DNA of 64,000 nt from Plasmopara viticola (Eukaryota; Oomycota; Peronosporomycetes; Peronosporales; Peronosporaceae): positions 186,001 through 250,000 of the forward strand of contig MBPM02000082.1 in the NCBI GenBank assembly GCA_001695595.3, written 5' to 3'. Numbering within the stretch: the stretch's first letter is position 1; the number at the start of each line of letters is the position of its first letter. Below the pieces are notes generated by a model, which was not told the origin of the DNA, ran no database searches, and saw only the letters and a list, made by a program, of their open reading frames with translations. The position numbers and the translations under genes were made by a program. Shown piece by piece: positions 54,742 through 64,000 of this stretch.

Positions 54742-55424
54742 ATGACGCCCCTTGATCAGCTCCACCACACGTTCGGCGACGCGGGTCTATCTTCACTACT
54801 CATTTCGGCAAGGCGGTCTTGTAAAACGGCAACGCTGGCGAAAACTTTTCAACTTGAGTTAGGAAGTGTCTGATTACGTTAAGGTTTGGCGCCGAAGCTT
54901 GCTTTCAAGCATTTAATGCTTGATACGAGCCCAAATCGTCTTCTCGATCAGCACGAGGTAAGACTATGTTGGGGTATGCGAAAATGTATTCAGAAAAGAT
55001 TGAAACGGTCGTGTCTCTCGACAAGATCATTAAGAGCTACAACAACGAACACGGAATCAAGTTTATTATCGCCTCTGCAACGGCCGAATGCGGAAAATTT
55101 TGGCGAAAGAGTTGGCAGCCGCGCAGCTCTGTTGGCAATCGTGTCCAAATCGCAGTAATTTAGTGTTTTGACATAATTGGTGAAAGCAAAGTAAAAAAAC
55201 TATTGTCATATAAGCCAGGTCGCAGGTGTCAAAAAGAATTCTAACCATGCGGTAGCTTTTTTTCTCGCAGCGCACCTCATACGCTTAGTGGGTTAATATA
55301 GAAAAACTCTTTTTCTCAGAAAAAAATAAAATATACCCCTATCGAATTGTAGAGGAAATAATGTACAGCATCGAAGAATATATGAAAAGCCATCTTCATC
55401 GAAATAAATACGGTATAGTTAATG

Positions 55425-55747
55425 TAATGTATTACGTTATCGCGTTGCCAAATTATGCACGTGCTAGGCTCAGTCTAGCTAGTCCATGGCATAGAGTGGT
55501 GTCCGCATACGTCGAGTCTCGTTCGGCGGGCAGTGCAGCCAGCACCGAGGTCGTGAGGGTCTTCCATTATTCTGTTTATCTCTGACTTGGTAAGAGCCCA
55601 GGTGGCGCCCGGTGCTGGAGACCGTCGCGTCGAGGGTGAGACTCGTTAAAGACCTGCAGATGCCCGAGAGCACCTGCCCAAAGCGCGCGAGCATTTAGCC
55701 CCCGCGCTTGGAAGGAGGGCGTCACCCCAACCTTTTTCAAGCTACGA
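55425..55747 (-). mobile_element. LINE-derived SINE, copy 5
   Basis: Flanks carry an imperfect 11-bp duplication (TATAGTTAATG at 55414 and TATAGTTGATG at 55748). The tail is TAATGTATTACG. It has the same two internal junctions and the TTGAAAAAGGTTGGGGTGACG 5' end. Confidence 0.8.
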
Positions 55748-55789
55748 TATAGTTGATGTTCATAATGACTGATTGATTGATTTTGAACA

Positions 55790-58700
55790 TTTTCACTTTC
55801 ATGTTAGTGCTAACTCTGGCTGTATTTTACTATGTATATTATGGCGAGGGTAATGTAATTCTTTATTTATTCGATTAGGGTATTAACCCAAAGCTTAAAT
55901 ATTTCGCCATTACTATAATGTCAATTTTAGAAGCCTTACTGTGATATGCTATGTAGCAAAATTTTAAGAGAAATTCAATGTAGATTTTGAAGGGCCGCAA
56001 AGATCAAATCTAAAATCCCAATCGAATGGTCTTTAGAAGACACCAGCTCTGTCATTTGTTTATACGCAATGTGCACAGAGAACACATTTTTTTTAGTAAA
56101 AAAGGAATTTTATCCCAGTACCTACGTTTTGAGAAACTACATTACTTGCTAATTTTGGAGCAGAGGTAAATAATTTAGATGAGCTAATAGAACTTCGTTC
56201 ATCTTGACTGTCTGCACTGGCACGTTGCGGTGATTATTATTTTTTGCTCAGTAAATTTTAGTGATGTAATGGCAGAAAAATGTCATTTCAAGATGACGTT
56301 TGCACCTCCGAAGCTCGTTCACCAGACCACCACTAAATCTAGAAAGGCTTTATAGGAGTCACTCACTCCGCTGTGGAGGTGATTCTTTCATTCTTTTTCC
56401 ACAAGCACCTCCACCTTCGGGTGATAAGTATGAAAAGTGTGCCATTTTTACTTCGGCACACGATCGTCTAGATTTCGACCGCTAAGACAAAGAAGACTGG
56501 GGCTTACAACGACATTGCCAAGCAATTTTATCGCTCGGGGGTACGCCCATTAGGTTTAAAGCTTGTATTAACCATGGATCCACTGCTTTGGTGACGAAGC
56601 TCTTTACGAAATTACCTTAATTTGACGTCATTGGCCTAATTCATTCCTAGATCTAAATGTTTCCAGTGACCTCATTATCAAGCGCATCTCAGGTCGAGTT
56701 TAGGCTTCTGTATAGCAAAGCCTCTCCTGTCGTTTTGTATGAGACACTTTGGAGACCGCCAGGAAACGAAGTAAGTCGATATTCTTCAGAAGTATTTTCT
56801 CACGTTTGACAGCAGGTCTGCCCATGATATAAAGGACGATTTGGTGGATATTATTCGATCGATGCAGGCCTTGGTGCTAGGCAGTAGGCTTGTCAGCCAT
56901 GCGCGTCGATAGGGCTAGACATCTGCGATCGAAGCTCTATTCAAACAGAGCCATCGTTAGGGCACGAAATCACGGTGACTATGCGTGTGCTTTTTTGCAA
57001 TATTAAAATTTTAAAAAATTGGAATTGCAGGAGCTTGGAGACATAGATAACCTACACTCGAGATGAGGATCTCTTGGAAATTTCGCAGCGCTATCTTGTC
57101 ACAAATCACTTTGCGAAACGCCACACGTACAAACGTCTGGTGAGACCATAACTGCGTAGTAGGAAGTTGTCTTTTAAAATATGCCCTTTTCCCGACGTTC
57201 ATTCACCGGACTGCCGCTCAGGTGAGGAAGGCTTCTCACTGCACCATGGGAAAACGTCTATCATTTTCCTTATTCCAAGTTATTTAACCTTTGAGCGATG
57301 TGTATAACGAGGAGTGATACGTGCACTCTAGAGCACACTCTGTTGCTTTTTGACCGCCGCAAAAGAAGCCTGAGGCTAAAAACATTCCTGTCAACTAAGT
57401 TCTTTAATCGGGGAATTTTCTTGAAGGTGTAAGACTTACTTCGGTCATGCGAGATATTTCATACAGAAGGACAGGGCAGGATTGCTTTCCACGGCGTAGG
57501 CTCAAATGAAAGGCCCTTGTTTGTAAGGCGCTGAAAAACCTCGAGCTAAGAGGGGTGGGTAAAGCAAAAGACGACAAACATAGTATGTAGATAAGGTGGA
57601 TGCAATACTACCACAGTCGGCTAAGAGCTATGCGACTGATCCCTCACAATTAGGTATCGACGTACGTCAGCTTACCATGTGGAATCTTCTCATTTTCTTG
57701 ACAAAAGGTCCGATGAGAATGTGGGGGGGGGGTAATCTAAATGGATATTACTCGGTCAATACAGACCATGATTCTGAGCAGTAAGCGACCTTGCGCGCCC
57801 CAATTGCTAAAAATCTATGACCCTCGATCCGCTCAAAAGAGCCATCGTTTTAGCACGAACTTACGGCGGCGAAGCGCGCGACTTAAACACTCAATGTCAA
57901 ATACAATTAACGTTTTTTACTCTATAAATTAAACCCGGATAGGGAATCTCTTGGTTACTTCGTAGAGCTGTCTCATCACAAATAAATTTGAGAGTCTAGC
58001 CTGTACTTTTGTGGGTATTATATCAGGCGAAATAGTTAAAACATAGAACGTTCGCAAAGCCATGACCATCCAGAGGTCTGCAAAGATCAGCCTTAGATAA
58101 AGTAACAAAAAAGGATACAGACCTAGTCAACAAAAATGAATTTGCCAATACTTAGTTTTTGATGAATCCGCACATATCTGAATCAAAAAAAAGTTCGCTA
58201 AGCGCGTCGAGATGTTCAAATCCACAAAATTTTGATCGGCCTGCTAACGAGGAGATGGCAGCTCCCGCTAGGTACGGGGCTTGACAAGCGCTATTGAGAT
58301 AAACGGTAAAGGTGTAAGTTGGTGTCGCCAAGCCCTGAAGAGCTCCGGATTAAATCGCGCAGATCGTGCTCGCAATCCTAATTCTTAAATGTTGCAACAG
58401 TATTTACATATTTCAGAAAACGATGGACAATACTTATCAACTTATGGGTGTCGTTTAAATAATCGGTAACGTCCACCGTCGGAAGGTTATTGTCAAATGC
58501 TGAGGCTCGTCAAGTACATCAAAGAAAAGACATAACGCTCTTCTATAGTGACTAATTAAGTAAACAGTGATATTGTATAAACAGGGATTCCGTATCTAGG
58601 ACACCATATTATTCAGCTCCTAAGCTCCTCGATCTTGATAGCGTCAGGAGCTGTTTGGTCGATCTTAGGTCTAGATACAAGATATTATGCCGAAATGACA

Positions 58701-59330
58701 TAAATCTGGGCTGCATGCGATTCACTTGCTCTTAGCGTAGAGCTGGCGAATTATTGAACCACCTTGACTAGAAGGCAAAATGGTCAATGTTAAGAGTATG
58801 ACAAAGATGTACATCAATGCAAGGGTTAGCGGCGATGCTTTCGAGTTTGGCATCAGAGTTGCACGTAGGACACGGAGCAGCGCTAATTTAAAAAGCACTC
58901 TTTTTTGCCATAAGTGACATAGGTGACTTTGAGCTGCGAATTTCTCTACCTCTGCACATATGAACAACTGGCAAATGACTATACAAGCCAGTATATGCTG
59001 CGTACGATTAGTGACTTGGATTGGCTCTCTTCCAGTCAATTAATCAAGAAGAAATATCAAAGTTTTGTAGGTTATACACTGAGCAACCGTGCGATTGCTG
59101 TAGACTATGCCTGGTATTAATACGAAACTTGAAGCATGCACGATGATCCCCTAAAAAGACGCTCGTTGTGGCACAATATGCTTTGTTTCATGCGAAGTAG
59201 AGTAGGCCAAAGGCCAAGGCATTCAGGAGGCTGTCTTTTGATGCGTCCAAACATAAACGAACGAATTTCACTAAGCGAGGTCCTTCGTAGCATTACCGCA
59301 TGCTAGACATCAGGCTAGACGTCAGCATTA
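55790..59330 (+). repeat. Dispersed degenerate repeat R1, copy D
   Basis: Begins with the transposon end near 55800-55860. A dead cysteine-rich gene relative lies at about 55983-56040 (TTTTGAAGGGCCGCAAAGATC). Blocks at 57600-57900 and 58420-58560 parallel 24.4-25.2 kb and 3.9-4.1 kb. No intact gene. Confidence 0.6.
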
Positions 59331-60045
59331 GGATCGATTGTGCCGATACGGCAAAATGCTTTGGTAGGTTCGGTCTCTTAAAGAGAGAAGACGGTAACGC
59401 AATAAATTAATCAGCAATAGCGCTTGGCTTATCCGAAAGAAGAGATTGGAAAGTTTCAAACGCACAATAAGTCTCATCTTAATATCCTTGCTTGAGCTGA
59501 ATGAAATATCTATGGCGCTCCCTGGTTTAAAAATGTAATTGCCTAAGCGTAGCGCAAATTTGGGGCTTAGACTTGATTGCTCCATATCGCGAAGACGGCC
59601 CAAGCATTGGTTAATTCGGCTGTTTATTAGACCGAGAAAGGCCTTTCACTACCTGCAGCCAATGCAACTACACCGGTAGTGCATTGAGCAATAGTATTAT
59701 TTTGGTAACTACAGCGCTTAACCTGCTTTTACGTGGCACTTTATCATTTTTTGATCAGAAAATACTTAAGTTATACGGTATCTTTCGTAAGTATGTCACT
59801 ACAAATTACCCAAGAACCACACTTTTTGTCCGCTGAATGATCATATTGAAACTATTTGATGATAAAGTAATACCGAATGTTAGGCGTTTTAAAACTTGAT
59901 AATTTGCAACAACAGTAAAGAAAACGAAACAGCGGCCCGATTGCAATCCTTCTATCTCACCAGCGCGGATGCATGTGCGGCTAGATCCATGCCCAATACC
60001 TTTTTTAGCATTTAAAGGAGTCTTGGAAGAGAGTCGAGCTGCAAC
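59331..60045. other. Duplicated effector-flank spacer
   Basis: From about 59540 it matches the spacers at 41080-41580 and 44590-45100 (GCTTAGACTTGATTGCTCCATA, ACTACCTGCAGCCAA, GCGCGGATGCATGTGCGGCTAG). No intact effector is attached; only the fragment that follows. Confidence 0.55.
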
Positions 60046-60230
60046 TTAGACTTGCGCGGCTGCCAACTTCGCCAACTTCCCCTATAACCTGAGTCCATCT
60101 TCAGTCGGTCCTCTATCACTGATCATTTTCATCGCGTCTGCGTCAAGGAAAGTTAGAAGGATCTCGTTAAAAGTCTCGGTCGTCACTATCTCTTCTTTTG
60201 CCACGAAATTGTCTGCCACGTGAGAAGACT
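60046..60230 (-). pseudogene. Effector C-terminal fragment
   Basis: The minus strand reads TFNEILLTFLDADAMKMISD and ends KLAKLAAAQV with the stop at 60046, matching the pseudogene end at 41586. Interrupted by a stop and lacking all upstream units. Confidence 0.7.
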
Positions 60231-60339
60231 TTCTAGCCTGTATCTTTCCTCCCCGTGCTTTGCGCGAAAGCTTTGCTGGCTTACTAAGAAAAATGCAACG
60301 GCCTTGATACTCGATAGATGTTTGTTTAAATCAAGTTAA

Positions 60340-62170
60340 TCTATAACGCTCACCAATTCAAGTGGTAACGCTGATAAAGCAGCTCACTCGAAAGATAAAA
60401 CACAGATCGGATTAGTCTTTTTACATCAAGGATCTAATCCAGTACTAAGTGAATTCTTTGTGTCTTCTGAGCAAGCAAAAGTTAGAATGTGATCGCTTCT
60501 GTAGGTCGATTGACCACCACTTTGGGGGTGGCATTGAGCTTGTAGACTGCTTGAGCATTGTCAAGGGCATTACGTCCAGCTCAAGCATAGATTTATCTTG
60601 TGGAGTATGAACAAAGCTTAATGTGAACTTCACCGATCTCTCTCTTTCGATATGGCCGAGCGCTATTGACTTTAAGGCCCTCATGATCAATATACGACGC
60701 CTTGCGCTGTTCAGCAAGCATCTTATCTCATTTCCTTCTTAGTAAAGAATTGACGCTTCCAAGAAGTCTTGTCAGGTCAATTCATGTTCGGAACCCTTAT
60801 ACCGACACGCTGATATCATTCAATGTAGCAAACCACGTAGTGCCCTGCTCAGTAGATATAATTTAATTATAGATGCATCGAACAGGCAGCACTCTTATTC
60901 ACGGCAAGCGTTCCTCAGTGGCTCAACGTGCATGCTTAAATTTTCGCTTGTGACACATTAGCCTATAGCCAATCATACTTCACACAATTAAGAGCAACCG
61001 CAGAGGTGCTTACTGTATAGCGTGCAAGTCGACGTGTGTCTACAGGGCTTACCCTTGACGCTTGGCTGACAGCACTAGGGTAACCCTAGTACTCTAGTCA
61101 CGAGGCCTTCGTTTATGACTTTAATGTTGTCATTTTGATGTACTTAACGAGTCTTAGCACATGATGAACGTTCAACGTCGGTAACCGTCATAACATATTC
61201 GATCGACGTCCATGGGTCGATATGCGTTGTCCATTGCCTTTTAAAGCTTCAACACATACGATAGTCTCGTGCTCACGATATGTACAATCGAGTCCAGAGC
61301 TCTTCGAGGCTCGGCCCTATCGTCGAATAACTTCTTCTATAAGCTCAACAAACCTTAGTCCGTCCCGCATCAAGCAAGTTTCGCCACGTTTTTGCTGTAT
61401 GCTTAGTGGCCGACTAGCCAATACTTTAAGTCCATACACCTTGACGCAATAAGCGCAGAACTTTTTATTATCAAAAAGTGCGATAATCATGAAAAAAATA
61501 TTGGAAATTTTTTTTTTGCAATTTGTATCTTAAAAATCTCAGAACACCATATCTTAATTGTCCCGCCTCAAGAAAAACTCACGAAACTGCAAGCTAAAAT
61601 CTCAAATTAATTTGTGTCAAGAAAGCGCTAGAAAGCTCCCAAATGCCGAATTTGATATACAGGCTTCTTACAACGCTATGTAATTTCTTTTTAGAGATGT
61701 TATACAGTGTAAAAACCACGCTCATAACTTTCGTACGGACATTTTAAAACGATGGCTAAATAAAGTGCCGTTCATAGATGCCTGGTCCTTGCGACGAGCA
61801 AAGCAGATGAGCATACTGCTTCGTACCAGGCCTGCATCGGTCGGGTCGTATCGATATAAAAGCTTCTTTACTTCCTTGTCGCATTTCTTGTAAGAAAAGT
61901 GAGATGATCGCGCATGGGCGGCAACTTGCGTTCGTTCTGGCTATGGACGTGTCGCAATGACCTTGGCCCACTGAGATGATGGCTTCGACCACTGCGTCCA
62001 CCCAAAGAATATTGCGAGGTTGGCGATTTTGGCCTCACCTCCTACCTCATAGCTATAATTTTCTTATGAGGATATTGACGAAGACATCCTAGGTCGAGTC
62101 TATGCCTCTGGAAAGCATAAACTTCCCTGACTATTTGTAGTCGCATTTTGCATGGCCAATATAAGTCCAA
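60340..62170 (-). repeat. Dispersed degenerate repeat R1, copy E (inverted, partial)
   Basis: 60480-60720 parallels 13860-14130 (TGTAGGTCGA, GCATTGAGCTTGTAGACTG), and 61780-61990 parallels 15960-16150. Same orientation as copy B. No intact gene. Between 61440 and 61760 the sequence is A/T-rich and unrecognised. Confidence 0.55.
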
Positions 62171-62439
62171 CATATTTTTTAGATTGTAAAATTTAGGGAG
62201 AATGGAAAAATATACCTACTTTTAAATTAGAGGAAAGAATCTACCTTGGATCACAACTTTTCCTCCAAAATGGAAAACAACTACCTACGAGGTGAAATAA
62301 TTATTAAAAAAAATATATATATTCCTAACTCACTGAGGAAAATATACTTTAATGCTGCGCATAACTGGTGCATCGACGTTTCTTGTGCCCAACTGGACCA
62401 TAGCTGCCGCATCGGAAAACACTTTTTGGCGCATCAACT

Positions 62440-63010
62440 TCTAATGTAACATGCTGTGGTTCAATTCGCTTCTTTTCGGATCGACCTTATCTGGACGGCT
62501 TGGTGGAAGATGCTCACTCTTTACCAGTTCACTTTTTTGTCACAAATGGCTTCACTTCGAGTGCTTCATCGAAGGCAAGTAGGGACGGTTAAGATCCCCA
62601 TATAACAATTCTGCACGTGACAGCTGATTTGAAAACTTGAGTAGGGCTATGAGGTGTCGACGTGGAGCAATTATATCCTTCACATAACCGCATACGTAGA
62701 TACCACTGGTACTGCTTACATTAACAGCATACTCCATTGGCTTGTTTCTTTTGATTCGAACCGACGCAACAAACGATAAAGTCGAATTTGGACATACTTA
62801 AATTGTTTCCTCGAGCATCTTTTCCACTGAAGTGATGCAGCTGGCATAACCAAATCCAATTCTTTGGTCTGTCCAGCAATTTTGAGCCACTTTGTAACAA
62901 GTGGACTTGAACCCGCGCCATCTCTCTGTTTGCATTGCGTCTTAACCATCTCTTCAAGGCCCTAAAATCTTGTATGCGAAAAAATTACTGTTTAAAGGTA
63001 TAAATTCTCT
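62440..63010 (-). mobile_element. SWIM-type MULE remnant, copy 3
   Basis: Inverted relative of 6700-7190: the minus strand reads AGSSPLVTKWLKIAGQTKEL and NVSSTSGIYVCGYVKDI (SWIM finger degenerate, CxC changed to VxC), plus the region TTCACTTTTTTGTCACAAATGG. The zinc knuckle was not found. Confidence 0.55.
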
Positions 63011-63089
63011 ATTTTTTATTTTTAAAGGTATATTTTTGCCATTGTTGAAGAAAATATTTAGAACCGCGTTAATTATCCCCCCATTTTGT

Positions 63090-64000
63090 AATCCATCCCC
63101 CAATTTTGTGATTGGCTAAATAAATAAACTACTGACTGGGCTTGGTATTTAGATGTTCGTGACGCCACTGCCGCATTCCCATCTACAACATGAGTAAGTC
63201 GATTTTCTTATATAGTGCGCGCTACAAAATATTGTTAGCTCTTGAAGACTGCTCAAACAATCATTTTTTTAGCTTAAGGGTATAGAATTGCGCGAGGGGA
63301 AAGTGTAGAGCCTAGTGCCAACAAAAAATTAAATCACGGTAAGAGCATCAATAATTCTACCAATATGGGGACGCACCCCAGCGGCGGACAAAGCAAATAC
63401 TGACTCCTTTTCTGCTGTAGCAAGGTGGCGACCTTGCGGATGCGTGCCGCGGTGGGAGAACGGTAAATGGTTATGGCTTAGGTATTTTACCTGTACTTGC
63501 CAAATTGAGCTCGACTCTGTCTGCACTCTCCGCAGAACGGCCGAGAATGGACAATTCGTCTTGCTGCTGGAAGTTCGCTGCTGGATTGGTCAAATCAGTC
63601 TGCTTTGGCATCCATACGCCGGACTGTGATTACTGCAGACAAAGTGTTGTGTTTGCTCCAGCTACTTCTTTCTTAGATCTCTTAACGACAATTTTATATC
63701 CAGAAGCCCGTGCTTGCAATTGAAACGTGGTCTTGGCCTGTTCAAGCGTTGCATAGGTCATTTCGGTTGAAGATGGTTACATGTTCATGGTCTCAAAAGC
63801 GAAAGAGTGATCGCAGGAGGGGGCAACTGTATGATAGAGTGTAAGTATGAATGTGAATGTGAGTTATGTAGCGTTCTGTGGATGGTGAAGTAAACAGCAA
63901 AAAGAGGTTAAGAGGAAAGTGGCGTCACGAACATTAATACCAAGCCCGACTTTTGGCCAATCAGTAGTTTATTTAATTAGCCAATCCCAAAAATGAGAGA
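63090..64000 (-). mobile_element. MULE with terminal inverted repeats and FAR1-like N-terminus
   Basis: The sequence at about 63105-63170 (GATTGGCTAAATAAATAAAC, GGGCTTGGTATTTAGATG, TTCGTGACGCCACT) is repeated inverted at about 63920-63995. Between the arms the minus strand encodes YATLEQAKTTFQLQARASGY near 63750, KRSKKEVAGANTTLCLQ, then after a break VQVKYLSHNHLPFSHRG and SAAGVRPHIGRIIDAL at 63329-63500, an order typical of FAR1/MULE N-terminal regions. The catalytic part is absent, and the right arm may extend past the window. Confidence 0.55.

Larger units (their letters stand above)
50155..55125 (+). pseudogene. LWY effector pseudogene split by a Copia insertion
   Basis: The left part (50155-50293) contains frameshifted LWY sequence ending in WNIYFSKFVPGESM; the right part (54747-55125) continues with PLDQLHHTFGDAGLSSLL, then LAFKHLMLDTSPNRLLDQHE and a frameshifted KMYSEKIETVVSLDKIIKSY. 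The two parts meet the family pattern (PGxSM followed by DQLxxTFGD) once the 4448-bp element and one copy of the duplicated ATGAC are set aside. The signal peptide, EER and first unit are absent, and frameshifts lie on both sides. It was probably already a fragment or died independently. The conserved 3' flank follows at 55125. Confidence 0.85.

Overview
The window looks like nuclear DNA of a plant-pathogenic oomycete, a downy mildew or close Phytophthora relative. The evidence is a family of secreted WY/LWY-type effectors carrying an EER motif, a multi-domain Kazal inhibitor, an oomycete-style initiator (TCATTCT followed by CATTTGGCC) ahead of the effector starts, short 59-110 nt GT-AG introns, and abundant MULE, Copia and LINE remnants. 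The species cannot be named from the sequence alone.

Layout. 0-7.3 kb: decayed Mutator-like (SWIM/zinc-knuckle) remnants, a 1.3 kb terminal-inverted-repeat element with a small secreted-peptide ORF, and the first copy of a large degenerate dispersed repeat (here R1). 7.5-12.4 kb: two convergent effector genes separated by a broken condensin CAP-H gene and a LINE-derived SINE. 12.9-18.5 kb: R1 in inverted orientation, with a tandem array of about 100 bp units, so that roughly 2.3-8.4 and 11.3-18.5 kb form a large imperfect inverted duplication. 19-23 kb: a ruined Copia element. 23.3-26.2 kb: R1 again. 27.6-28.7 kb: a third effector.

29.5-37.8 kb is a compact gene island: a cysteine-rich secreted protein, a TEX47-like protein, a peroxisomal ABCD3-type transporter, a four-domain Kazal inhibitor, the SLX1 nuclease, the proteasome chaperone PSMD9 and ribosomal protein uS11. 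Several need short introns to read through; the boundaries are given in the entries.

38.4-55.7 kb is the main effector array: three intact genes (39.8, 43.3 and 48.6 kb), several pseudogenes, a truncated duplicate of PSMD9 joined to an effector 5' flank, five of the window's six LINE/SINE copies' relatives (three of them here plus the long LINE), and a Copia element with LTRs and a 5-bp target duplication inserted in an effector pseudogene. 55.8-64 kb is again R1, an effector fragment and MULE remnants.

How it fits together: slow-evolving housekeeping genes sit in a small island, and the effector family has expanded around it by segmental duplication with its own conserved 5' and 3' flanks, while transposons break, invert and recombine the copies. 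All intact full-length effectors lack an RxLR between signal peptide and EER and keep the EER-position tetrapeptide at exactly residues 55-58. All functional statements are by family recognition; no database search was run.
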